Source: an uncultured Campylobacter sp. (lineage in GTDB: Bacteria > Campylobacterota > Campylobacteria > Campylobacterales > Campylobacteraceae). From it: a DNA stretch of 10,002 nt. The position numbers were made by a program, and so were the translations under genes. Shown here in pieces: positions 1-6,820 of this stretch. The notes under the pieces were generated by a model. It ran no database searches and was not told the DNA's origin. It was given only the letters and a program-made list of their open reading frames with translations. How positions within the stretch are numbered: position 1 is the first letter of the stretch; the number at the start of each line of letters is the position of its first letter. The stretch lies in NCBI RefSeq assembly GCF_937997595.1, contig NZ_CALKTS010000124.1, forward strand, positions 1-10,002, in the 5' to 3' direction.

Positions 1-1214
1 TTGTATGGTACTAATTTCATAATGAAATTTCCCTTAAAGCATTCGCTTTTTATCTCGACGTGGCGGTTAAAATTTTCATTTTTTGGATAGACAAGATACA
101 CGGCATCAAGGTTTGCTCCGCGGCAAAGCTCTAGCGCTTTTTTTATATCATTATCATAAATGGCTCGATTTTGAGGTAAAATTTTTTTAAAGCTCGTAAC
201 CACGCCTAGGCTAAAACCGCTCTTGCGAACTACGATGAGCTCGCCTGATTTGCCCACAAGCTGCAGCTGTGCGCCTGCATTTCGCAGCGCGATTTTGCAA
301 AATACGAAGTTGCGAAACGCATCGTCTCCGTTTAGCAGTACGCCGCTACGCAAGCTCACGATCGCGCGAGTTAGCTTATAAGCGGGCTTGGCGGCAAATA
401 CGGGCAGCGACATGCCGCGCAGATAAGAAAAGATTATCGCATTATCCGCTACGCAAAATTTCACGGCGGGCTTGAAGCGGTAAATTTTGCGAGCACTGCG
501 CCCAAGCTCGGAAGCGATAAAATTTAAAAATGCGGTGCGAAACTGCGAAGCGCCCTTTAAATTTGCGGGCAGAATTCTATAATCCGCATTAACGTTAAAA
601 TTATATAGAGCTAGCATCGCTCGCGCTCGCGAAGCCGCATCATAATCCTGCAGCGCCTCTGGCGCAATCTCGCGCCCGTTCGCATCAAAGCCAAAAATTT
701 CGCCGCAAAAGAATTTTTTATTAAAAGCTTCAGCATTTAAAATTTCATCATCAATAAGCTCATTATCGCGCCGCAGATCCGCTTTTTGGCGTTTTTTGCG
801 CGCCGCGATATCTCGTTTTGATGCAGCAATATCTCGTAACAAAGCTGATTTCTCGTCCGAGCGCTTAGCGTAGAAAAAATTCTTTTGTGCGGAGCTAGTA
901 TCGTAAAAAGCCCTTGCTGTAAAATTCCTATTTGCGCCGCCTTTTTGCGCACTCTTTGCAGCGCACGGCTTAGAGGCATTATGATTAAGTGCGTCCGATT
1001 TATCGCTTAGAAACTTTTTAGATTTTCCGCTAAATTTCTTACTTTCGGCGTGCGTAAAGCAAGTAGCGTTAAATTTGTTAGAATTTAAAGAATCCTTGGA
1101 ATTTAGCTCGCCTGTTTCATCGTCGTAAGCATTTGATTGCGGCGTAGTGCACGATTTTTTAACCGCTTGCCTGGGCTTGCCGGCATTACTTAAATTCCTT
1201 GGAATTTTAATCAT
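1..1214 (-). CDS. Unrecognised protein, N-terminal 404 codons (runs off left edge)
   Basis: The frame starting at the ATG at 1214-1212 has no stop codon down to position 1, checked row by row, so it gives at least 404 residues and is incomplete at its C-terminus. The ATG lies inside the last codons of the DUF2325 gene (8-nt overlap). I see no strong Shine-Dalgarno, so translational coupling is likely; the next in-frame ATG is about 200 codons later. Residues 1 to about 115 are low-complexity and polar (rich in Lys, Ser, Asn, Ala). Roughly 119-150 is a charged, helix-prone stretch with runs such as ARKKRQKADLRRD. From about 150 on it reads as a folded soluble domain with alternating hydrophobic stretches and scattered Cys (for example FNFIASELGRSARKIYRF, SLRSGVLLNGDDAFRNF, LDAVYLVYPKNENF). 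There is no signal peptide or membrane segment. I recognise no family and assign no function. That it is a real gene is fairly sure: a long open frame, coupling, and reasonable protein composition. Confidence 0.8.
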   Translation of the reverse strand, partial: MIKIPRNLSNAGKPRQAVKKSCTTPQSNAYDDETGELNSKDSLNSNKFNATCFTHAESKKFSGKSKKFLSDKSDALNHNASKPCAAKSAQKGGANRNFTARAFYDTSSAQKNFFYAKRSDEKSALLRDIAASKRDIAARKKRQKADLRRDNELIDDEILNAEAFNKKFFCGEIFGFDANGREIAPEALQDYDAASRARAMLALYNFNVNADYRILPANLKGASQFRTAFLNFIASELGRSARKIYRFKPAVKFCVADNAIIFSYLRGMSLPVFAAKPAYKLTRAIVSLRSGVLLNGDDAFRNFVFCKIALRNAGAQLQLVGKSGELIVVRKSGFSLGVVTSFKKILPQNRAIYDNDIKKALELCRGANLDAVYLVYPKNENFNRHVEIKSECFKGNFIMKLVPY

Positions 1215-1530
1215 CTTCGCAAGGCTTGCAACCGAATTCTTGATTTAAATTGAAAACCTTACAGTATTCGCAAAATACGCAGCTAACGCTTCTTTTAGCG
1301 CATACGAGCGGGATTTTGCGCTTTTTTACTTCGCCTTTGATTTTTTTCATCGTGTTGTGGTTTAAAAAGCTCGTAAGCATAACGACGCACTCGGTATCTT
1401 GCGGGATCGGCTTGCGATTTACGCGATTTTCGTTTCGTGCGTCCCAGTGCTCGATGTTGCTCGCACCAAGGTCTTTTAAAACCGCCTTAATGGGCGTAAT
1501 CTCATCTGCTCCTATAACTAAAACGTTCAT
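1207..1530 (-). CDS. DUF2325 family small Cys-rich protein
   Basis: A 107-residue protein that resembles the DUF2325 family: an N-terminal Rossmann-like strand (MNVLVIGAD), an ExxD/AR region, then the family-like stretch TSFLNHNTMKKIK and IPLVCAKRS. The family has no firmly established biochemical role to my knowledge. The notable part is the C-terminus, with C84-x2-C87-x2-C90 and C101-x2-C104; with C48 and C77 that is seven Cys in 107 residues. This spacing could hold zinc or an Fe-S cluster (inference). The ATG at 1530 is preceded by AGAAGGGG at a usual distance, and a good promoter lies at 1568-1560. Its last codons overlap the start of the unrecognised downstream gene by 8 nt, so the two are probably made from one transcript. 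The racemase upstream is 118 nt away and likely a separate or only partly linked unit. Confidence 0.85.
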   Translation of the reverse strand: MNVLVIGADEITPIKAVLKDLGASNIEHWDARNENRVNRKPIPQDTECVVMLTSFLNHNTMKKIKGEVKKRKIPLVCAKRSVSCVFCEYCKVFNLNQEFGCKPCEDD

Positions 1531-1559
1531 TTCATCCCCTTCTATGATTGATAGTCGTT

Positions 1560-1568
1560 ATTATAACA
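1560..1568 (-). promoter_or_regulatory. Extended -10 promoter of the DUF2325 gene
   Basis: Read on the minus strand, positions 1568-1560 are TGTTATAAT, an exact extended -10 (TGnTATAAT). AT-rich DNA with T-runs lies upstream, as is typical of Campylobacter sigma-70 promoters, which lack a clear -35. It sits 29 nt ahead of the ATG at 1530, which leaves a leader of about 20 nt containing the AAGGGG ribosome-binding site. A weaker TATAAT at 1617-1612 could be a second start. The promoter suggests that the DUF2325 gene and its partner can be transcribed independently of the racemase. Confidence 0.6.
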
Positions 1569-1648
1569 GAGAAAGATTAAATTTAACTGATAATATATAT
1601 AAAAATTTGAAATTATAAGCTGGAATTTTACCGGCTCATATTTGATAT

Positions 1649-2341
1649 TTACTCGCTTAAAGCTAGACTTACTGCCGCATCGATGTGGATCTGCGTAGTA
1701 TCAAATAGCCACGCGGCGGTATCTGCTTGCGATACGAGCAGTCCGATCTCCGTGCAGCCCAGTATAACGCCCTGCGCACCGCGAGCTCTAAGCCCTTCAA
1801 TGATCTGCAAAAATTTCTTCTTGGAATGCGGTAAGATTTTACCAAAGCAAAGCTCATCAAAAATTACTTCGTTTACCGCTTCCATTTCGTCTGCATTCGG
1901 CACGAGTACCTCTACGCCGCCATCTATCAAGCGCTGTTTGTAAAAATCCTGCGTCATCGTGTAGATCGTGCCGAGCAGCCCTACTTTTTGCACGCCACGT
2001 TTTCGCAGCTCACTTAACGTGGCGTCCGCGATATGCACGAAAGGCACGGAGATAGCGGCTTTTATCGCCTCGTAGCACTTATGCATCGTGTTAGTGCAAA
2101 GAAAAATATAATCCGCGCCGCCGCTTTGCAAAACCCGCGCGTGACGAGCTAGAATTTCGCCCGCCCTGCCCCACTCACTATCTCTTTGGCACCGCTCGAT
2201 CTCGTCAAAATTTAGACTACTTAGCAGGATCTCGCCGCTACTTAGCCCGCCTAGACGCTCGTTAATTTTGCGATTGATCCCATCATAATAGGTAATCGTA
2301 GATTCGTAGCTCATACCGCCGATTAGTCCAATTTTTTTCAT
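1649..2341 (-). CDS. Aspartate/glutamate-type amino-acid racemase (YgeA-like)
   Basis: A 230-residue protein of the cofactor-independent Asp/Glu racemase family, which swaps the stereochemistry of amino acids by a two-cysteine proton transfer in the cytoplasm. It starts with the family's GLIGGMSYEST motif (residues 5-15). Both catalytic cysteines are present: C82 in LCTNTMHK and C196 in GVILGCTEIG. The second-half Rossmann repeat begins at VGLLGTIYTM (120-129). Its length matches the family (about 230). The sequence looks closest to the YgeA-like branch, which in E. coli acts broadly on amino acids such as homoserine, so the substrate cannot be fixed as aspartate. The ribosome-binding site is weak (AAGAGA before ATG 2341). 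It lies 110 nt downstream of nifJ on the same strand, with a probable terminator between them, so it is likely not strictly co-expressed with nifJ. Confidence 0.9.
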   Translation of the reverse strand: MKKIGLIGGMSYESTITYYDGINRKINERLGGLSSGEILLSSLNFDEIERCQRDSEWGRAGEILARHARVLQSGGADYIFLCTNTMHKCYEAIKAAISVPFVHIADATLSELRKRGVQKVGLLGTIYTMTQDFYKQRLIDGGVEVLVPNADEMEAVNEVIFDELCFGKILPHSKKKFLQIIEGLRARGAQGVILGCTEIGLLVSQADTAAWLFDTTQIHIDAAVSLALSE

Positions 2342-2396
2342 GGATTTCTCTTTTAAAATTTATACGGAATTTTATGCAGTCCCGCGAAATTTAATA

Positions 2397-2432
2397 AAAT
2401 TCCGGATTGCAAAATTTGCAGAGCCGGAATTT
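2397..2432 (-). terminator. Probable rho-independent terminator after nifJ
   Basis: Perfect 9-bp inverted arms (AAATTCCGG at 2397-2405 and CCGGAATTT at 2424-2432) enclose an 18-nt segment that itself holds a smaller symmetric GCAAA/TTTGC stem. Read on the minus strand, the hairpin starts 20 nt past the nifJ stop and is followed by a T-rich run (TTTTATTAAATTT). This fits an intrinsic terminator, though the GC core is only four pairs and some read-through into the racemase is possible. Confidence 0.6.
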
Positions 2433-2451
2433 CAACAAATAGCCGCAAAGC

Positions 2452-5400
2452 TTAAGCATTCTCGCTCGCGACGCCCGCAGAGATAACCTCATCGCCGAAA
2501 TCGGCATTCGCAAGCCGCTTGAGCTGGCGGTAACGTCTCATCGCATCAGCTTTGTTTGCCTCATAAAGCTTGCCCGCGTGCTCCGGATCGATCTTTTTAA
2601 GCGCGTTGTAGCGCACTTCGTTTAGCAAAAATTCCTCATAAAGGCTCCAGTCCGGCTCTTTGGATGAAATTTTAAGCGGATTTTTGCCCTCAGCCGCAAG
2701 TCGCGGATCGAAGGTGTAGGTCGGCCAATAGCCGCATTTGCTCGCAAGCTCGGCTTGATCGCCCGAGCTGCCCATGCCGCCTTTGATGCCGTGCGCGATA
2801 CACGGCGAATACGCTATGATAAGGCTAGGTCCCGGGTAAGCCTCCGCCGCCATGATCGCTTTTAGCGTCGCGGCTTGGTTTGCGTTGGAATTTACCTGCG
2901 CGACGAAGATGTTACCGTAGGTCATCGCGATCTGGCCGAGGTCTTTTTTCTGCACCGCCTTGCCGCCTGCGGTAAACTGCGCGATCGAGCCGCGGCGGCT
3001 AGCTTTGGAGCTCTGCCCGCCCGTGTTTGAGTAAACCTCGGTATCTAGCACCAGCACGTTTACGTCCTCGCCGGTAGCCAGCACGTGATCAAGTCCGCCG
3101 TAGCCGATGTCATAGGCCCAGCCGTCGCCGCCGATGATCCACTGCGATTTTTTGTTTAGATACTGCTTCAGTTCTAAAATTTCACGAACCCCCGGCGCGT
3201 CCAAATTTTGTTCTAGCAGCGGCACCAGCCTATCTCTGATCTGAGCGGATTTTAGCGTATCGTTTCTGTTCTCAATCCAGTCGTGATAAAGCGCCTTTAG
3301 CGCGTTTGGCACGCTTGAGAGCGAGCCCAGCATAAGATCCTCGATCTTATGGCGCAGCGTCTCGCTTGCGATCTTCATTCCCAGCCCAAACTCGGCGTTA
3401 TCCTCAAAAAGCGAGTTCGCCCACGCGACGCCGCGGCCGTTCTCGTCCTTGCGGTACGGCATCGAAGGCGCCGATCCGCCGTAGATCGAGCTACAGCCCG
3501 TGGCGTTGGCTACGATCATATGATCGCCGAAAAGTCGCGTGATCAGCGTGATATACGGCGTCTCGCCGCATCCAGGGCACGCGCCGTGAAATTCAAAATA
3601 CGGGCGCGCAAAGCCCACGCCCTTGACGCTTGATCTGTCCATCAAATCGTCTTTATATCTTACGTGCTCAAATAAAAAGTCCGCACTCTCCTGCTCGCCC
3701 TTCGCAAGTTCTTCTTCAAGCGGCACCATGACGAGCGATTTTTCCTTACTCGGGCAGTTTTCGGCGCAAAGCGCGCAGCCCGTGCAATCTAGCAGGCTTA
3801 CTTGGATCTTATATTTTAACCCCTTTAGCTCCTTACCCTTGGCTTCTAGTAGGTGATCTTTTAAATTTGAAGGCGCGGCAGCCTCGTCCTTTTCGTCTAG
3901 CAAAAACGCTCTGATTACGGCGTGAGGGCAGACGAAGGCGCACTGGTTGCACTGGATGCAGTTTTGCTCGATCCATTTAGGCACCGTGACGCCCACGCCG
4001 CGTTTTTCAAATCGCGTCGTGCCCGCGTCAAACCCGCCATCCTCGTGCCCTAAAAACGCCGAGACCGGCAAGCTATCGCCGCGCGCTGCATTCATCGGTT
4101 TTACGATCTTTTCTATAAATTCGTCGCCTTTATATTTGTCGTTTATATCCGCTGCGTCATCTTTTAAATTTACCCACGCAGGATCGATCGCTACCTGCAC
4201 CAAAGCGTCCGCGCCCCTATCGATCGCATCGCAGTTCATCGCCACGACCGCCTCACCCTTTTTGGCGTAGGTTTTCTTGGCATATTCCTTCATATAGCTC
4301 TGCGCCTGCTCAAACGGAATGATGCCGCTAAGCTTGAAAAACGCCGATTGCATAATCGTATTGGTGCGACCTCCGAGCCCTATGTCGTGCGCTAGTTTGG
4401 TGGCGTTTAGAATGTAAAATTTTACCCGTCTTTGGGCTAGAATTTTTTTGACCTTGTTTGGAAGCTTTGCCGCCGTCTGCTCGGCATCCCAGATGGAATT
4501 TAAAAGGAAGGTGCCGCCTTCGCGGATGCCCCCGATGACGTCGTAGATGTCCAGATACGCAGCGACCGAGCAGGCGACGAAATGCGGATTTGAGACGAGA
4601 TAGGTCGAGCGGATCGGTCTTTTGCCGAAGCGTAGGTGCGAGCGCGTGTAGCCGCCCGATTTTTTGCTGTCGTAGGCGAAATACGCCTGCGCGTAAAGAT
4701 CGGTTTTATCGCCGATGATTTTGACGGAATTTTTATTCGCGCCCACGGTGCCGTCCGCGCCAAGGCCATAAAACAGGCACTCGGTCTCATCCTCGTAGCC
4801 GAGCGAAATTTTATCTCCCACGGGTAGAGATAGATGAGTCACATCGTCGTCGATGCCGATCGTAAAGCCGTTTTTAGGCTCGTCCGCCTTTAAATTTTCA
4901 TACACGGCGATTAGCTGTGCAGGATCGACGTCCTTAGAGCTTAGCCCATACCTGCCGCCCACGATGAGCGGAGCGTCCTCGCGCCCGTAAAAAGCGGCTT
5001 TTATATCCAGATACAGCGGCTCGCCGAGGCTGCCGGGTTCCTTCGTGCGGTCGAGCACGGCGATTTTACGCACGCTTTTAGGCATCGCGGCGAAGAGATA
5101 TTTGAGGCTAAAAGGCCTGTAGAGATGCGCTTTTAGCATGCCTACCTTCTCGCCCTTCGCATTTAGATGATCGACCACCTCCTCAAGGGCTTGATTGACC
5201 GAGCCCATCGCGACGATCACGCGCTGCGGCTCACTTGCACCGTAATAGACGAAAGGCGCGTACGACCGCCCCGTGATCTTTGAAATTTCGCTCATATACT
5301 CCGCGACGATGTCCGGAAGCGCGTCGTAAAATTTATTAACTAGCTCGCGCGTCTGAAAATACACGTCGTCGTTTTGCGCCGTGCCGCGAGTTTTAGGATG

Positions 5401-6033
5401 CTCGGAGTTTAGCGCGTTCTCTCTAAATTTACGCACCGCCTCACGATCGAGCAAGCGATCAAACTCGGCATAGTCCATCACCTCGATCTTTTGAATTTCA
5501 TGGCTCGTGCGAAATCCGTCGAAAAAGTGCAAAAACGGCACTCGCCCCTTAATCGCCGCAAGATGCGCGATACCGCCCAGATCCATCACCTCCTGCACGC
5601 TGTCGCTTGCAAGCATCGCAAAGCCGCTTTGGCGACAGGCGTAGACGTCTTGATGATCGCCGAAAATTGAAAGCGCCTGCGCCGCAAGCGCGCGCGCCGC
5701 GACGTGAATGACGCCCGGAAGCATCTGGCCCGCGATCTTGTACATATTTGGAATTTTTAGCAAAAGCCCCTGCGATGCGGTGTACGTCGTCGTAAGCGCG
5801 CCTGCTTGGAGTGAGCCGTGCACGGTGCCCGCCGCGCCGCCCTCGCTTTGCATCTCGACTACTTTAACGGGCATGCCGAAGAGGTTTTTCTTGCCCTGCG
5901 ACGCCCAGATATCGGTGTAATCCGCCATAGGCGAGCTAGGCGTGATCGGATAGATGCCCGCGACCTCGGTGAAGGCGTATGAGACGTAAGCCGCCGCCTC
6001 GTTTCCGTCCATCGTTTTCATAACTTTTACCAT
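2452..6033 (-). CDS. nifJ: Pyruvate:ferredoxin (flavodoxin) oxidoreductase, single-chain
   Basis: A 1193-residue single-chain PFOR. It oxidises pyruvate with CoA to acetyl-CoA and CO2 and passes electrons to ferredoxin or flavodoxin; it is cytoplasmic and oxygen-sensitive. In order: the N-terminal thiamine-pyrophosphate half with GIYPITPSSPMA (about 26-37); the CoA/core domains; a two-[4Fe-4S] ferredoxin domain with C692/C695/C698/C702 and C750/C753/C756/C760; and the C-terminal TPP-binding half. The third (proximal) cluster ligands are C819 and C822 (ACPGCGET), C847 (NATGCSSIYG) and C1078 (YSPCIAHG). TPP/Mg binding is seen as GDGWAYDIG with D970 and SNTGGQSSK with N1003. All are offset by a constant +7 from the known Desulfovibrio africanus residues, so the enzyme appears intact. 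The start at 6033 has a good AAAGGA site 6 nt upstream. Upstream is a long gene-free region; downstream is a hairpin terminator. A TGTAAAAT at 6073-6066 is a possible but weak -10. Confidence 0.97.
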   Translation of the reverse strand: MVKVMKTMDGNEAAAYVSYAFTEVAGIYPITPSSPMADYTDIWASQGKKNLFGMPVKVVEMQSEGGAAGTVHGSLQAGALTTTYTASQGLLLKIPNMYKIAGQMLPGVIHVAARALAAQALSIFGDHQDVYACRQSGFAMLASDSVQEVMDLGGIAHLAAIKGRVPFLHFFDGFRTSHEIQKIEVMDYAEFDRLLDREAVRKFRENALNSEHPKTRGTAQNDDVYFQTRELVNKFYDALPDIVAEYMSEISKITGRSYAPFVYYGASEPQRVIVAMGSVNQALEEVVDHLNAKGEKVGMLKAHLYRPFSLKYLFAAMPKSVRKIAVLDRTKEPGSLGEPLYLDIKAAFYGREDAPLIVGGRYGLSSKDVDPAQLIAVYENLKADEPKNGFTIGIDDDVTHLSLPVGDKISLGYEDETECLFYGLGADGTVGANKNSVKIIGDKTDLYAQAYFAYDSKKSGGYTRSHLRFGKRPIRSTYLVSNPHFVACSVAAYLDIYDVIGGIREGGTFLLNSIWDAEQTAAKLPNKVKKILAQRRVKFYILNATKLAHDIGLGGRTNTIMQSAFFKLSGIIPFEQAQSYMKEYAKKTYAKKGEAVVAMNCDAIDRGADALVQVAIDPAWVNLKDDAADINDKYKGDEFIEKIVKPMNAARGDSLPVSAFLGHEDGGFDAGTTRFEKRGVGVTVPKWIEQNCIQCNQCAFVCPHAVIRAFLLDEKDEAAAPSNLKDHLLEAKGKELKGLKYKIQVSLLDCTGCALCAENCPSKEKSLVMVPLEEELAKGEQESADFLFEHVRYKDDLMDRSSVKGVGFARPYFEFHGACPGCGETPYITLITRLFGDHMIVANATGCSSIYGGSAPSMPYRKDENGRGVAWANSLFEDNAEFGLGMKIASETLRHKIEDLMLGSLSSVPNALKALYHDWIENRNDTLKSAQIRDRLVPLLEQNLDAPGVREILELKQYLNKKSQWIIGGDGWAYDIGYGGLDHVLATGEDVNVLVLDTEVYSNTGGQSSKASRRGSIAQFTAGGKAVQKKDLGQIAMTYGNIFVAQVNSNANQAATLKAIMAAEAYPGPSLIIAYSPCIAHGIKGGMGSSGDQAELASKCGYWPTYTFDPRLAAEGKNPLKISSKEPDWSLYEEFLLNEVRYNALKKIDPEHAGKLYEANKADAMRRYRQLKRLANADFGDEVISAGVASENA

Positions 6034-6115
6034 TTTTCGTCCTTTGGAATTATCAAATTTCGCTAATTTTACATATTTATTGCTTAAAAATTTAAATGCT
6101 TCGCAAACCGAATAA

Positions 6116-6241
6116 AATTCTAAAGCTTTATCACAGCAGGCGGGCTACAAGCGCGATCTGCTGGCAGTTTTAGACGAGCATTGCGGGCGATTTGAGACGG
6201 GCTCTTTCACCGCTTTGAAAATAAATTTTTGCGTACTTTAA
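6116..6241 (+). pseudogene. Short coding-like remnant, C-terminal fragment of an unknown gene
   Basis: From the in-frame stop at 6113 to the TAA at 6239-6241 lies an open stretch of 41 codons whose translation looks like real protein (AGYKRDLLAVLDEHCGRF, then TALKINFCVL at the end). It is embedded in otherwise AT-rich, stop-filled DNA, and its base composition is closer to that of the genes. It has no ATG, no ribosome-binding site and no upstream continuation that I can follow in this frame. The simplest reading is the decayed 3' end of a deleted gene. I do not recognise the family. It could also be chance. Confidence 0.4.
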
Positions 6242-6642
6242 GCGCAGATCGCGAGTAACAGGTAGAGATTAATGCAAATTTAGCCGTCTGGCTTGAAATT
6301 CTGACCCAAATATCAAATGACGGGAATACGCGAAAATTAAGAAATTTAAAAATGCACCTACCACAAGATGAAAAAACCTCATATCGCAACAAACTGGATA
6401 ATAAAATTTAGCCACTACAAAGCCTCAACTGCTATACGCATCCAAACTCGACGTAGCAAAATTTTATTTATAGCTTATAACATCGCGGTATATAAAATTT
6501 CAACGCATTCTGCCAAATACAAGAAATTTTATTGCTTCCTAACGAGCGCAGCGCAAATTTCATTTTAAATTTTCATTGATTGATCGCTACGTGAATTTTA
6601 CTCCATGCGACTTTGCGTTTTGAGCGTAAATTCTATTTCCGC

Positions 6643-6687
6643 AATCTAAGCAGAGGATAAATTTAGCTATAATCCTCCGCTTAGATT
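6643..6687. repeat. 16-bp inverted repeat (hairpin) with TATAAT in the loop/arm
   Basis: AATCTAAGCAGAGGAT (6643-6658) and ATCCTCCGCTTAGATT (6672-6687) are inverted copies with one mismatch in 16, around a 13-nt spacer. A perfect TATAAT at 6668-6673 on the plus strand straddles the spacer and the right arm. Neither side follows directly after a gene, so an ordinary terminator role is not obvious. An operator or cruciform at the sotB promoter, or a scar of lost sequence, are alternatives. Confidence 0.6.
6668..6673 (+). promoter_or_regulatory. Candidate -10 box for sotB
   Basis: TATAAT on the plus strand, 148 nt before the sotB start codon, without the TGn extension and without a clear -35. 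If used, it would give a leader of roughly 140 nt that passes through the right arm of the hairpin, the CGGCACG repeats and the palindrome at 6718-6742. The TATATA at 6707-6712 is a competing candidate. Confidence 0.3.
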
Positions 6688-6699
6688 TAGCACGAAACG

Positions 6700-6719
6700 C
6701 GGCACGTATATACGGCACG
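6700..6719. repeat. CGGCACG direct repeats flanking TATATA
   Basis: Two identical 7-mers CGGCACG (6700-6706 and 6713-6719) are separated by TATATA, a 13-bp period. The centre also forms the 10-bp palindrome CGTATATACG (6705-6714). The position, about 100 nt upstream of sotB, fits a regulator-binding site or a -10 region with flanking operators, but no regulator gene is present in the window. Confidence 0.35.
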
Positions 6720-6742
6720 GAATTTAAAATTTTAAAATTCCG
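6718..6742. repeat. AT-rich palindrome upstream of sotB
   Basis: CGGAATTT (6718-6725) and AAATTCCG (6735-6742) are perfect 8-bp inverted arms around an A/T-only centre that is itself nearly symmetric (AAAA/TTTT). It could be an operator, a hairpin in the sotB leader, or one more instance of the AAATTT-type palindromes common in this DNA. Confidence 0.4.
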
Positions 6743-6820
6743 AGCAGAACTCGAAAAACTAAAAACCGCTAAATGCGCTAAATTTAAAGTTTAAATTTAA
6801 AAGCTGGAAAGAGAAAACCG

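Larger units (their letters stand above)
6034..6820. other. 787-nt divergent intergenic region between nifJ and sotB
   Basis: No intact gene is supported here. Short open frames at 6207-6392 (minus, 61 codons) and 6368-6568 (plus, 66 codons) lack ribosome-binding sites and read as random AT-rich translation. The region holds a coding-like remnant (6116-6241), a strong hairpin (6643-6687), a 7-bp direct repeat pair (6700-6719) and an AT-rich palindrome (6718-6742). I count about 15 AAATTT words in it. It must carry the promoters of both flanking genes, which are transcribed away from each other. Confidence 0.7.

Noticed and set aside
737..979. 80-codon minus-strand frame
   Set aside because: It lies in a different frame inside the long uninterrupted frame 1-1214, which is better supported by length and by coupling to the DUF2325 gene.
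1181..1198. AAGGA-like site followed by an ATG at about 1187 (minus), a 27-codon frame
   Set aside because: The frame ends after 27 codons and lies within the longer coupled gene; the spacing resemblance is probably chance.
6152..6253. 10-bp inverted repeat CGCGATCTGC (6152-6161) / GCAGATCGCG (6244-6253)
   Set aside because: Arms are about 80 nt apart with mismatches on both sides; one arm is within the coding-like remnant. Could be chance.
6207..6392. 61-codon minus-strand frame in the same gap
   Set aside because: No ribosome-binding site, partly antisense to the coding-like remnant, and composition like random translation.
6368..6568. 66-codon plus-strand frame starting MKKPHIATN in the nifJ-sotB gap
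   Set aside because: There is no ribosome-binding site before the ATG, the composition follows the AT-rich DNA, and there is no family pattern.
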